Assembly: GCF_028867705.1 (NCBI RefSeq)
Contig: NZ_CP066171.1
Location: 310,001 to 374,000, forward strand
Source: Thermoleophilum album
GTDB taxonomy: Bacteria; Actinomycetota; Thermoleophilia; Solirubrobacterales; Thermoleophilaceae
Length of the DNA: 64,000 nt
Direction: 5' to 3'
The notes beneath the pieces were generated by a model. It was not told the origin of the DNA. It did not search any database and saw only the letters and a program-made list of their open reading frames with translations. Of the stretch, positions 1-7,390 are shown one piece after another. Made by a program: the position numbers and the translations under genes. How positions within the stretch are numbered: the first letter of the stretch is position 1; each line of letters opens with the position of its first letter.

Positions 1-329
1 CGCAGCAGCGGCTCGCCGCCGGTAATGCGCAGGCGCCGGATGCCGAGCCGCGCCAACAGCGCGACGAGTCGCACCGTCTCGCCGATCGTGAGGAGGTCCG
101 TGCGCGGGGCGTAGGGCACCCCCTCGGCCGGCATGCAGTAGCGGCAGCGCAGGTTGCAGCGGTCGGTGACCGACAGACGCAGGTCGCGGGCGACCCTGCC
201 GAAGGAGTCGACGAGCGCGGGACTGCCCATCGCTCGGCGGCTGAGCGCTGTGTGCGCGAGCGCCTCCGCACAGAGCGCCTCGTCCGCCGCCCTGGCGTCG
301 CGCCCCGCTGCACTGCGCCGCTTGCTCAT
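1..329 (-). CDS. moaA: GTP 3',8-cyclase MoaA, N-terminal part (cut by window edge)
   Basis: Radical-SAM enzyme that starts molybdenum cofactor synthesis by converting GTP to 3',8-cyclo-GTP in the cytoplasm. The visible part reads, on the minus strand, the typical MoaA N-terminus with the iron-sulfur motif CNLRCRYC (Cx3Cx2C) and then RITGGEPLL, where the window ends. Two in-frame ATGs are possible. The one at 329 lies 4 nt past the stop of the upstream moaD-moaE gene and has GAGG in front, which fits translational coupling. The one at 230 gives the usual family start ([12 protein letters not shown], then VTDRCN). The 33 residues between them look unlike MoaA, so the shorter start may be the real one. 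Identity is secure; the 5' end is not. Confidence 0.9.
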   Translation of the reverse strand, partial: MSKRRSAAGRDARAADEALCAEALAHTALSRRAMGSPALVDSFGRVARDLRLSVTDRCNLRCRYCMPAEGVPYAPRTDLLTIGETVRLVALLARLGIRRLRITGGEPLL

Positions 330-333
330 CGCC

Positions 334-1095
334 TCACGCGACCTCGGCCGCCGCTGGCAAGAACCGCGCCAGCGTCAGCGCCCGCCGCGGCGGTAGCTGA
401 CCGCTCGCGCGTCGTCGACCGTGGCGATCGATTTCGACCTTCCACACGGCCACGCGCGCCTTGATCTCGTCGACCACCTCGCAGGCCGCGGCGAACGCTT
501 CGCTGCGGTGGCGGGCCGCCGCCACCACGCGCAGCGAGGTCTCGCCGCGCGGCACGCGCCCCAGCCGGTGCTCGATAGACAGCCCGCGGAGGTGGTGGCG
601 CTCGAGCGCCGTCCGCGCAATCGCTTCGAGTTCGGCGAGCGCCAGCGGCGGATGGGCTTCGTACTCGAGTGCGTCGACGTCGCGCGTGCGCCCTTCGAAG
701 ACGACGCGCGCACCCGCGCTGCCGTCGTCGACCAGGGGGTCGGTGGGCGCGCAGCGCCCCTCGTCGCGAGGGTCGGCGTCGAGGCTCTCGAACGTGAGCC
801 GCACGCTCACGTGCGTCGGCGGCGGCTGTCGGTCGGCGGCGCTGCCTCCGCTTACCGGCGGCACGAGCACGAGCACGTCGCCGTTGCGCAGCGCCGTGGC
901 GGGATCGGCCCAGCGATCGTTGATCGCCAACACGAAGCGCTGTTCGAGCGCCGCGCGCGACCCGCGGCGCTGGGCGATTTCGGCGAGAGCGCGCAGCGCC
1001 GCGGCGGCATCGCTCCCGGGGTCGAGCTCGAGGTCGACGTGGCGCCGACCGAAGGCCTCGCGCAGCGAAGCGAAAAGCAGTACGCGTACACGCAC
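334..1095 (-). CDS. MoaD-MoaE fusion (MoaX-like molybdopterin synthase)
   Basis: 253 aa. Residues 1-84 are a MoaD sulfur carrier with the beta-grasp pattern ([17 protein letters not shown]) ending in PPVSGG. Residues ~100-250 are the MoaE catalytic subunit ([42 protein letters not shown], the last carrying the lysines of the MoaE active site). Together they would insert two sulfurs into cPMP to make molybdopterin. The MoaD Gly-Gly, which must be a free C-terminus to become a thiocarboxylate, is followed directly by the MoaE part. The same arrangement occurs in mycobacterial MoaX, which is cleaved after the Gly-Gly. Start is a GTG with TACGTT 6 nt upstream and no ribosome site, so the mRNA is probably leaderless. 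Followed after 4 nt by moaA. Confidence 0.9.
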   Translation of the reverse strand: MRVRVLLFASLREAFGRRHVDLELDPGSDAAAALRALAEIAQRRGSRAALEQRFVLAINDRWADPATALRNGDVLVLVPPVSGGSAADRQPPPTHVSVRLTFESLDADPRDEGRCAPTDPLVDDGSAGARVVFEGRTRDVDALEYEAHPPLALAELEAIARTALERHHLRGLSIEHRLGRVPRGETSLRVVAAARHRSEAFAAACEVVDEIKARVAVWKVEIDRHGRRRASGQLPPRRALTLARFLPAAAEVA

Positions 1096-1213
1096 GGGAC
1101 GAACGTAGGGCGGGCGGTGCTCGGCGCTGTGTGCCGTGCTGTCGCAAACAGTGGCCGTCGCGCTCGACGGTGTGGCGAGACGGTGCCGGCTGACGGCTGC
1201 TTACGGTGGCGCC
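1096..1213. promoter_or_regulatory. Divergent promoter region between moaD-moaE and moaC-mogA
   Basis: A TACGTT box (minus strand, 1102-1107) sits 6 nt before the moaD-moaE GTG at 1095, and a TACGGT box (plus strand, 1202-1207) sits 6 nt before the moaC-mogA GTG at 1214. Neither start has a Shine-Dalgarno sequence. Both boxes fit an actinobacterial -10 placed so that transcription begins at the start codon. No good -35 hexamer is visible. No obvious Moco riboswitch is seen in this 118 nt. Confidence 0.5.
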
Positions 1214-2320
1214 GTGACGATCGAACCGAGCGACTCGGCTCCCGGTAGCGGCGGACGAGGAGCTGTGGCCGGAGCGGGCACGAATGGCAGCGCGGCGGGC
1301 GGCACGCCGGTCGCCCTGACCCACCTCGACAGCGCGGGGCGTGCGTGCATGGTCGACGTCGGCGAAAAGCCGTTGAGCGAGCGTTTTGCGCGGGCGCGCG
1401 CGACGCTGCGAGCGAGCACCGCCACCTGCGCTGCGCTTGCCGATGGCGGCCTTCCCAAGGGCGACGCGATCGCAGTGGCGCGGCTCGCCGGCATCCAGGC
1501 CGCCAAGCGCACGGCGGAGATCGTGCCGCTGGCACATCCACTGCCGCTCGCCCACGTCGACGTCGCGATCGCGCCCAAACCTGAGCTCGGCCGCGTCTCG
1601 ATCGAGGCGACAGCGCGCGCCCACGCTCGCACCGGCGTCGAGCTCGAGGCGCTTGTCGCCTGCACGAGCGCGGCCCTCGCCCTCTACGACATGGTCAAGG
1701 CGGTCGAGCCGGGGGCGGCGATAAGCGACGCGTGCGTGATCGAGAAGCGCGGAGGGCGCAGCGGCATCTGGCGCCAGGAGCCCGCACTGGTGACCACGAC
1801 CGAATGCGCCCCCGCCCACCTACCTCGCGCCGGTGCGCAGGCCGCGGCCAGCGTCGGAACGTGCGCGCTGCTCGTCGTTTCGAGCAGGGCGGCGAGCGGG
1901 GCGCGCCCCGACCGCGCCGAGCCCCATCTCCGTGCGCTCGCTCGCGCTGCGGGGCTGAGCGTCGCACGTTTCGCTGTTCTTCCCGACGATCCCCCCGCGC
2001 TTGCCGCTTTCATGCGAGAGTGTGCCGATCGCGAGGGCGTTGCGGTGGTGCTCACGAGCGGCGGGACGGGGCTCACCGCCGACGACCGCACACCCGAGGC
2101 GACACTGGCGGTAGCCGACCGCGAGGTGCCCGGAATCGCCGAGCTCGTTCGTGCGCACTCGTTCGCTCGCACGCCGCTCGCCGCGCTGTCGCGCGCCGTG
2201 GCGGCTGTGCGCGGGCGCACTCTGATCGTCAACCTGCCCGGCAACCCCAACGCTCTCGTCGAGCTGCGCGAGCCGCTCGCGCCCGTCTTGCGACACGCCG
2301 CTGAGCTGCTCTCGGCGTAG
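1214..2320 (+). CDS. MoaC-MogA bifunctional protein (cyclic pyranopterin synthase + molybdopterin adenylyltransferase)
   Basis: 368 aa fusion. The first half (~30-190) is MoaC, which rearranges 3',8-cyclo-GTP to cPMP: LTHLDSAGRACMVDVGEK, KGDAIAVARLAGIQAAKRT, PLAHPLPL and the catalytic DMVK (Asp-x-x-Lys). The second half (~210-368) is a MogA/MoaB domain that adenylates molybdopterin: VVLTSGGTGLTADDRTPEA and NLPGNPNALVE. The start is taken as GTG 1214 because a TACGGT box lies 6 nt upstream. An upstream in-frame GTG at 1136 would add 26 residues that resemble nothing in the family. moeA follows after 4 nt. Joining steps 2 and 4 of the pathway in one chain is known in a few bacteria. Both domains look intact. 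Confidence 0.9.
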   Translation: MTIEPSDSAPGSGGRGAVAGAGTNGSAAGGTPVALTHLDSAGRACMVDVGEKPLSERFARARATLRASTATCAALADGGLPKGDAIAVARLAGIQAAKRTAEIVPLAHPLPLAHVDVAIAPKPELGRVSIEATARAHARTGVELEALVACTSAALALYDMVKAVEPGAAISDACVIEKRGGRSGIWRQEPALVTTTECAPAHLPRAGAQAAASVGTCALLVVSSRAASGARPDRAEPHLRALARAAGLSVARFAVLPDDPPALAAFMRECADREGVAVVLTSGGTGLTADDRTPEATLAVADREVPGIAELVRAHSFARTPLAALSRAVAAVRGRTLIVNLPGNPNALVELREPLAPVLRHAAELLSA

Positions 2321-2324
2321 GCCA

Positions 2325-3590
2325 ATGGCGGTGGTCGAGCGGCCAGAGCCCGGGCGGGCGCCGCTCGAGCGCGCGTCGCTCGAGGCGGTGCTAGCGCTGC
2401 TGGCGGAAACCGTGCGCCCGCTCGGTGTCGAAGAGGTTCCGCTGCACGCCGCTCTCGATCGCGTCCTCGCCGCGCCGGTGCGCGCCCCGTTCCCGCTGCC
2501 GGCGTTCACGAACGCGGCGATGGACGGCTTCGCCGTCCACGCTACCGATACAGCTAGCCGTGGCGCGCGCCTGCGGCTCGTCGGCGACGTCGCTGCAGGC
2601 GCCCCGTGGCCCCCGCCGCTCGCGCCTGGAACGTGTCGCGAGATCGCCACCGGTGCGCCCCTCCCGCCGGGCGCCGACGCGGTGCTGCGACGCGAGCGGG
2701 CGGCGGTGGCCGGCGACACCGTCGAAGTGCTCGCGCCCGTCGCAGCGGGCACCGACGTCCGCTTTCGCGGCGAGGACACACCCGCCGGGGCGGAGGTCCT
2801 GCCGGCGGGCGTGCGCATTGGTGCCGGTGCGATTGCGCTGCTTGCGGCGCTCGGGAAGGAGTCGGTCGCCTGCCGGCGCCAGCCCCGTTTAGCTGTGATG
2901 ACTACTGGCGACGAGCTACTCGCCCGTGCTAGCGGCGACCGTGCGCGTGCCGGCGTTCGCGACGCCAACGGCCCGATGCTTGCGGCGCTCGCGACGGCGT
3001 TCGGTGTGCGCGAGGTCGAGTCGATCGGGCCGCTACCCGATTCGCCCGAGGCGGTCAAGCGCGCTCTCGCCGCGGCCTGTCGCGAGTACGACATCGTGGT
3101 AGCTAGCGGCGGCGTCTCGGTAGGTCGCCACGATCACGTGCGTACGGCGCTGGCCACGGTCGGTGTCGAGGAGCTCGTCCGTGGTCTTGCGCTGCGCCCC
3201 GGCAGGCCAGCGCGGATCGGCATCGCCGAAGGCACGGGCGCGATCGTGTTCGCGCTGCCCGGCAATCCGGCGGCGGTGTTCGTGCTCTTTCATCTGCTGG
3301 TGCGGCCGACGCTCGCGCAGCTCGAGGGGTGCCACGAGCGTCCACTTGTCGTGCGTGGCGTTTTGGCACGCACGATCGACCCGCAGCCGGCACCCGTCGA
3401 CACCTTCCTTCGCGTCTCGCTGGCCCGCGCTGGCGGCGGCGAGCCGCTGACCGCGGTGCCCTGCGGGCGTTTGCACGCCTCGCACGCTCTGACGTCGCTC
3501 GTGGGCGTCGACGCGCTCGCGCGTGTGCCTGCCGGCAGCGCTGCAAGTGCCGGCAGCGAGCTCGAGCTGCACCTGCTAGAGCATCGATAG
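2325..3590 (+). CDS. moeA: Molybdopterin molybdenumtransferase MoeA
   Basis: 421 aa, normal length. MoeA inserts molybdate into adenylated molybdopterin, the last step of molybdenum cofactor synthesis. Recognised by PAFTNAAMDGFAV near residue 60, the hydrolytic-site region RGEDTPAGAEVLPAG (~146-160), MTTGDEL (~190), VVASGGVSVGRHDH (~265) and FALPGNPAAVFV (~310). Begins 4 nt after the moaC-mogA stop and is surely co-transcribed with it. With moaA and the moaD-moaE fusion on the opposite strand, nearly the whole cofactor pathway is within 3.6 kb. MoeB is not seen here. Confidence 0.95.
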   Translation: MAVVERPEPGRAPLERASLEAVLALLAETVRPLGVEEVPLHAALDRVLAAPVRAPFPLPAFTNAAMDGFAVHATDTASRGARLRLVGDVAAGAPWPPPLAPGTCREIATGAPLPPGADAVLRRERAAVAGDTVEVLAPVAAGTDVRFRGEDTPAGAEVLPAGVRIGAGAIALLAALGKESVACRRQPRLAVMTTGDELLARASGDRARAGVRDANGPMLAALATAFGVREVESIGPLPDSPEAVKRALAAACREYDIVVASGGVSVGRHDHVRTALATVGVEELVRGLALRPGRPARIGIAEGTGAIVFALPGNPAAVFVLFHLLVRPTLAQLEGCHERPLVVRGVLARTIDPQPAPVDTFLRVSLARAGGGEPLTAVPCGRLHASHALTSLVGVDALARVPAGSAASAGSELELHLLEHR

Positions 3591-3623
3591 CGCTAGCGGC
3601 GAGCTCGTATCGACGCCGGTGCG

Positions 3624-4580
3624 CTAGCTCGAAGCGCTGTCGCCGCCCTCCGCGCCGCCGGAGTCGGACTCGCTCTCCGGCGCCTCAGCGGCGTCGGGAG
3701 CGTCGGCGTCGGGGGCGTCGGTGTCGGCGGCGTCGGCGACGGTCGCCTCCGCTGGGTCGGGAGCGACGGGGCTCTCCGGCGCGTCGGCGGCGTCGGCTAC
3801 CGTGGCGTCTTCGCTGGCGGCCGTGTCGGGCTCGCTCTCGGTCGCCGTCTGCGGGTAGCCGTCGGCTACACCCGTTTGGTCCGGCGCTTCGCCGCCGTCG
3901 GCGTCGACGGCGCTCTTGGCGCCAGCGTCAGCTCCGGCCGTCGCGTCGGTGGCGCTCGCAGCATCCGCTCCAGCGGCTTGCTCGTCCACGTTCGGTTCGT
4001 CGTGGATGATCGTGTCGCCCGGGGCGAGCCGCGTCACGACAATCCGGTCGGCCTCGATCGTGACCTTCACCGGTCGATGACCCGCCCAGTGCTCGGCGTA
4101 CAGCGGGTCGTCCTGCACGGCCGGATCGAGCCAGATCCCGTACCCCTCGTCGCCGTGATCGAAAGTCGCCTCGAAAACGTGACGCTGCGCGCGCCGCTTG
4201 CGACCGCCACGGCGACCACGGCGCCGCCGGCGCTTATGACCATCGCCCTCGCCTTCGGCGCCTTCCGCGCTGTCGCGCGCGCGCTCCTCGGCTTCACGAC
4301 GGGCCCGCTCTTCGGCTTCACGGCGCGCCCGCTCCTCCTCCTGGCGCAAACGCTCGGCGACGAGCTCTTCGTCGCGCGCGCGCAGGTCTTCGTCGTCGGG
4401 GTAGGGCAGGTCGCCTCCGAGCGGCGAACGTTCGGGGCCGGTCAGATCATGCTCGCGCTTGAAGGCGCGGAGCTCGCTCACCGACACCTCGAGCTGGTGC
4501 GCGATCCAGGCGTCGGTACGGCCCTCGCGCACCCAGGCCCGGATCTGGTTCAACTGTGCTTTCAACGACCTCCGTGCCAA
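3624..4580 (-). CDS. Hypothetical protein: N-terminal HTH-like segment, basic linker, conserved core, acidic Ala/Asp tail
   Basis: 318 aa, function unknown. Residues 1-50 resemble a small helix-turn-helix (AWIAHQLEVSVSELRAFKREH). Residues ~75-110 form an Arg/Glu-rich charged helix with a near-perfect repeat (two copies of ARREAEER). Residues ~117-132 are a dense basic patch (KRRRRRGRRGGRKRR). Residues ~134-185 form a compact conserved-looking core (FEATFDHGDEGYGIWLDP, VKVTIEADRIVVTRL). The last ~120 residues are an acidic, Ala/Asp/Glu-rich tail with repeats of the type TVADAAD and APDAD. The mix of basic patch and acidic tail suggests nucleic-acid binding or scaffolding (inference). Start is TTG with TAGGCT 9 nt upstream; a second TTG 15 nt further in is possible. 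Divergent from csrA. Confidence 0.75.
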   Translation of the reverse strand: MARRSLKAQLNQIRAWVREGRTDAWIAHQLEVSVSELRAFKREHDLTGPERSPLGGDLPYPDDEDLRARDEELVAERLRQEEERARREAEERARREAEERARDSAEGAEGEGDGHKRRRRRGRRGGRKRRAQRHVFEATFDHGDEGYGIWLDPAVQDDPLYAEHWAGHRPVKVTIEADRIVVTRLAPGDTIIHDEPNVDEQAAGADAASATDATAGADAGAKSAVDADGGEAPDQTGVADGYPQTATESEPDTAASEDATVADAADAPESPVAPDPAEATVADAADTDAPDADAPDAAEAPESESDSGGAEGGDSASS

Positions 4581-4698
4581 CGGCGGCGCAGCCTACCAAG
4601 CGCCGCCCGATCGCCAACGCCAGATTCGTGGTTGAAGTTCGCCTGCACGGGTGCTTTAGTGGGCACAGTCAAGTTCGCCCGCAAGGAGATGCTGGCTC

Positions 4699-4935
4699 GT
4701 GCTGGTACTGACCCGCAAACCAAACCAGAGCATCATGATCGGCGACGACATCGAGGTCTCGATCCTCTCTGTCATGGGAGAGAAGGTGAGGATCGGGATC
4801 GCTGCTCCGCGGTCGGTGCCGGTGTTTCGCAAAGAGGTGTGGCTCGAGATGCACACCGAAGGCGAGCAAGCATCCACGGACCCGCGCATGCTGATCAAGG
4901 CGCTCGACGAGCTCAAGACGCGGCCGCGTAGCTGA
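4699..4935 (+). CDS. csrA: Carbon storage regulator CsrA
   Basis: 78 aa. Small dimeric RNA-binding protein that blocks or stabilises target mRNAs at GGA motifs. MLVLTRKPNQSIMIGDDIEVSIL, MGEKVRIGIAAPRSVPVFRKEVW is a textbook CsrA core, including the C-terminal RNA-contact region around VPVFRKE. GTG start with a strong AAGGAG 10 nt upstream. The C-terminal tail (EGEQASTDPRMLIKALDELKTRP) is longer than in E. coli. CsrA is rare in Actinobacteria and usually linked to flagella; no fliW or flagellar gene is nearby. Family identity is certain; the targets are unknown. Confidence 0.96.
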   Translation: MLVLTRKPNQSIMIGDDIEVSILSVMGEKVRIGIAAPRSVPVFRKEVWLEMHTEGEQASTDPRMLIKALDELKTRPRS

Positions 4936-4973
4936 GGCGCGACCGGGTCCGTTCAGCATCGGCACGGACACCC

Positions 4974-5045
4974 GCTGCTTGGCGCGCGGAGTGCCCCGCT
5001 GCTCGGCGCGCGGAGTGCCCCGCTGCTCGGCGCGCGGGGTGCCCC
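4974..5045. repeat. Three tandem copies of a 24-nt repeat downstream of csrA
   Basis: Unit GCTGCTCGGCGCGCGGAGTG + CCCC, at 4974-4997, 4998-5021 and 5022-5045. Copy 1 differs at one base (T for C) and copy 3 at one base (GGG for GGA). No spacer separates the copies and there is no open frame that would explain them. The unit contains GCGGAG, so two of the three copies carry a GGA core. Confidence 0.85.
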
Positions 5046-5087
5046 GCTGGGGCATGAACCGTTCCCGCGCGCGGCGCCGGGACGCGG

Positions 5088-5327
5088 CTAGCCGACTACC
5101 AGCGCCAGCGCCTGAAACATCGCCACGGTCACCGCGATGGCGGTGGCGACGAGCAAAAGCACGAGCAGCACGAAGTTGAGCTTGCCGCGCCGGCGCTGCC
5201 GAGCGAGTCTACGCGCCCGCGCTCGCTCGGCGGCACGCTGCCTGAGCAGCTCGCGCCGAGCGAGCTCCTCGCGGGCGCGATCCTGGAAGGCGCGCTCGTA
5301 GTAGGCGAGCGAGCGCTGCATTCGCAT
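5088..5327 (-). CDS. Small single-pass membrane protein, function unknown
   Basis: 79 aa. Residues 1-50 are a very Arg-rich, likely helical cytoplasmic part (YYERAFQDRAREELARRELL). Residues ~51-77 form one strong hydrophobic segment (NFVLLVLLLVATAIAVTVAM). This fits a small inner-membrane protein with N-terminus inside. Two ATGs, at 5327 and 5321, are possible starts and no strong ribosome site favours either. It converges on the csrA repeat region. The sequence pattern looks protein-like, but no family is recognised. Confidence 0.65.
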   Translation of the reverse strand: MRMQRSLAYYERAFQDRAREELARRELLRQRAAERARARRLARQRRRGKLNFVLLVLLLVATAIAVTVAMFQALALVVG

Positions 5328-5537
5328 GGTGGCGCAGAGTAACGCAGGGACGGTCGCGTTGCCAAAGCGGCGCGGGCCGGAGAGGTGCAGCGGGGCACAA
5401 CCGCCCTCGCTCCGTCTGCCGCGCAGCTGCTTGCGCGCGCCCCGCCGGCAGGAGGCTGTCGACGCGACAGAGCCACGCCGACAGCCCCCGCTCGCAAGGG
5501 CGGCGCCGAAGGGCTGACCCCGTGCCGCAGCCGGCCG

Positions 5538-6467
5538 CTAGGCGGGCGTCGGGGCGGTGCGCTCGGCCTCCTGGTAGACGGAGACGAAGTGCAGGTAGTT
5601 GCGGGCGATCTGTTCGGCCGCTTGCTCGCGGTCGAGCGTGCCCCCCAGGTTGCCCTTGACGGCGTCCCACCAGATTGTGCGGCCGATCGCGAAACCGGCG
5701 TAGCCCGCCACCGGCGCGCCCTGACGCAACCAGTGCTCGACCTTGCCGGAGTCGGCACCGCGCCCGAGCACCACGCAGACGACACCGTCGCGACCGCCGC
5801 TGCGCGTCTGGGCAGCGATGCGCTCGCAGTCGGCGCGGGTCTCGATGCCCTCGATCTTCCAGACGTCGGGCTCGACACCGTCCTCCTGGAGCTCGGCGAT
5901 CGCCTGGATCATCAGGTCGGGGCGCAGCTCGGCGTCGTAGCGGTCGGAGTCGCCGCCGACCTTGTCCAGCTGGTGCGGCTCGGCCGGCACGAGCAGCTCG
6001 AAGAGGAACTTGCGGTCGCGCTCGTGCAACCAGTCGGACAGGCGCCGCAGACGCTCACGCTGGCGGCGGTTGAGGTCGCTGTCGCCCTCGGGGTTGTAGC
6101 GAACGAGCACCTTCGCGAAGTCGGGGTCGAACTTCTCGATGTGCTCGCCGAACTGCTCGCCGTACTCGAAGTCGAACTCCTTCTGGCCCGACTTCTCGAC
6201 CGGCATCGCCAGGATCAGACCGCGCTCCTTGGCCTGGCGGGGGATCTCGCCGCCGAACTGCTCGTCGATAAGACACCCGCTCACCGACGGATCGGCGCCC
6301 AGCTCGAGCGCTTTCACGAGACCCTCGAAGATCAGATGCTTGGCGTCGGCAATGCGCCGGGTCTCCTCGGGCGTCGGCTCGCCCTCGATTCCGAACATCT
6401 TCTTCTGGAAAGACCCACGGTGGTCGAAGGCGAGGATGTACAGCTTGCCGTCGTAACCAAGCGCCAT
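5538..6467 (-). CDS. DUF2090 (IolC C-terminal-like) aldolase-type protein
   Basis: 309 aa. Matches the DUF2090 family, the TIM-barrel domain fused to 5-dehydro-2-deoxygluconokinase IolC and related to 2-deoxy-5-keto-gluconate-6-phosphate aldolase. Seen: LYILAFDHRGSFQKKMFG at the N-terminus, DEQFGGEIPRQAKERG, LVRYNPEGD, LFELLVPAEP, VDVWKIEG-like PDVWKIEGIE, VVLGRGAD and GFAIGRTIWWDAV, which includes typical barrel and phosphate-site patterns. Start set at ATG 6467 because AGGAG lies 8 nt upstream; an earlier in-frame start would add 15 unrelated residues. It stands alone: there are no inositol catabolism genes nearby, so the substrate is unclear. Family assignment is solid, reaction is inferred. 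Confidence 0.85.
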   Translation of the reverse strand: MALGYDGKLYILAFDHRGSFQKKMFGIEGEPTPEETRRIADAKHLIFEGLVKALELGADPSVSGCLIDEQFGGEIPRQAKERGLILAMPVEKSGQKEFDFEYGEQFGEHIEKFDPDFAKVLVRYNPEGDSDLNRRQRERLRRLSDWLHERDRKFLFELLVPAEPHQLDKVGGDSDRYDAELRPDLMIQAIAELQEDGVEPDVWKIEGIETRADCERIAAQTRSGGRDGVVCVVLGRGADSGKVEHWLRQGAPVAGYAGFAIGRTIWWDAVKGNLGGTLDREQAAEQIARNYLHFVSVYQEAERTAPTPA

Positions 6468-6577
6468 CGCACTCTCCTCTCGTTCGTTTTCGCTTGGGGG
6501 CGAAGCTCTCAACTTGGAAGGCTACCCCCGCCTAACGGTGTGACCCAAGCTTGCGGCCAACTACCCTGAGGCTTGCC

Positions 6578-7381
6578 TTGAGCCGCCCCGACCTCTTCGT
6601 GGTTTGCAAGAACTGCGGCGCCGAGATCAGCCCGTACGTCACCGAGTGCCCGTACTGCGGGCGGCGGGTGCGCAAACGCGCGCCGCGAGTCGAGATCGCG
6701 CGCGACGGCGACCCTCGCGCACGCCAGCGGCGGGTTTCCCGTGCACGCCCGCGGCGCCCGCGGCTTCCCGCGCGCAGCGCGAGCGAACGGCGACCGTTCG
6801 TGAGCGGCGCGGTGTTCGTGCTCTCGGCCGTGCTCACGTTCGCCGCCGAGATCGGTGTGTCTCTCGACGAGCTCGGCGCGCTGATCCCCGGGCAGTTCGA
6901 GCAGCCTTGGCGGCTCTTGACGGCGCCGCTCGTGCACACCAGCGTCGCCTACCTGGCGATCGCGGCCGGCATTGCGGTGGCCGCGCTGCGCGCGCTCGAG
7001 CTGCGCTTCGGGTCGGCCGCTGCGCTCCTCGCTTACCTCGGCTGCGCCGTGCCGGCCAGCGCCGTCGCGCTCGCGGCAGGCCGCTCGGGCTTGCCGTTCG
7101 CTGACGCGGTCGCGGTGGTGGCGGGCGCGAACGGCTTGGCGATGGGCCTGCTCGTCGCGTACGTGCTCGAGCGCCGCCTCGCCGCGCCGGGTGCGCTTGC
7201 CGCGGCGGTCGATCCGCTCGCGCTCGCCGTCGCTTCCGCCCTGCTTTTGGCGCTGCCGCTGGCCGTTCCCGAAGCTAGCGCCGCCGCCGCCGCGGGCGGG
7301 ATCGCCGGCGGCGTGGCGGTGGGGCTAGTGCTGTCTTTGTGGCGGCGGCGCAGGGGGCCACTGATCGACGCCGGCATATGA
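6578..7381 (+). CDS. Zinc-ribbon rhomboid-fold protein lacking catalytic residues (pseudorhomboid)
   Basis: About 267 aa. Begins with a CxxC-x10-CxxC zinc ribbon (Cys 10, 13, 24, 27), then a basic linker, then about six hydrophobic segments from residue ~80 on. The pattern WRLLTAPLVHTS, ALELRFGSAAALLAYLG and GANGLAMGLLVAY follows rhomboid intramembrane proteases. The catalytic GxSG is GANG here (Asn185 for Ser), and the partner His in the last helix is absent (AAAAAGGIAGG). So it is probably not a protease but a rhomboid-like membrane protein that binds or escorts others (inference). TTG at 6578 is chosen because GAGG lies 6 nt upstream; GTG 6599 is an alternative that begins just before the first Cys. 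Confidence 0.75.
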   Translation: MSRPDLFVVCKNCGAEISPYVTECPYCGRRVRKRAPRVEIARDGDPRARQRRVSRARPRRPRLPARSASERRPFVSGAVFVLSAVLTFAAEIGVSLDELGALIPGQFEQPWRLLTAPLVHTSVAYLAIAAGIAVAALRALELRFGSAAALLAYLGCAVPASAVALAAGRSGLPFADAVAVVAGANGLAMGLLVAYVLERRLAAPGALAAAVDPLALAVASALLLALPLAVPEASAAAAAGGIAGGVAVGLVLSLWRRRRGPLIDAGI

Positions 7382-7382
7382 T
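7377..7382 (+). promoter_or_regulatory. -10 box (TATGAT) for a leaderless transcript
   Basis: TATGAT lies 8 nt upstream of the GTG at 7391 and overlaps the stop codon of the preceding gene. No Shine-Dalgarno sequence precedes the GTG. No clear -35 element is visible. Confidence 0.5.
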
Positions 7383-7390
7383 CCGCGGCG

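Noticed and set aside
1136-1213. Longer N-terminus of moaC-mogA from GTG 1136
   Set aside because: No ribosome site, no family similarity, and it would remove the TACGGT box that fits the 1214 start.
326-1819. A 497-codon minus-strand frame through moaD-moaE and moaC-mogA
   Set aside because: Arg/Ala-rich composition without motifs; it covers two confirmed genes on both strands.
4974-5045. CRISPR array
   Set aside because: The three units are directly adjacent with no spacers, and no cas gene is near.
5328-5537. Riboswitch or small gene between the small membrane protein and the DUF2090 gene
   Set aside because: Only one small hairpin (CTGTCG/CGACAG) is visible and no known fold or coding pattern could be made out.
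5385-6569. A 394-codon plus-strand frame opposite the DUF2090 gene
   Set aside because: Pure shadow: the DUF2090 motifs on the minus strand are unmistakable and this frame shows only Leu/Val/Asp bias.
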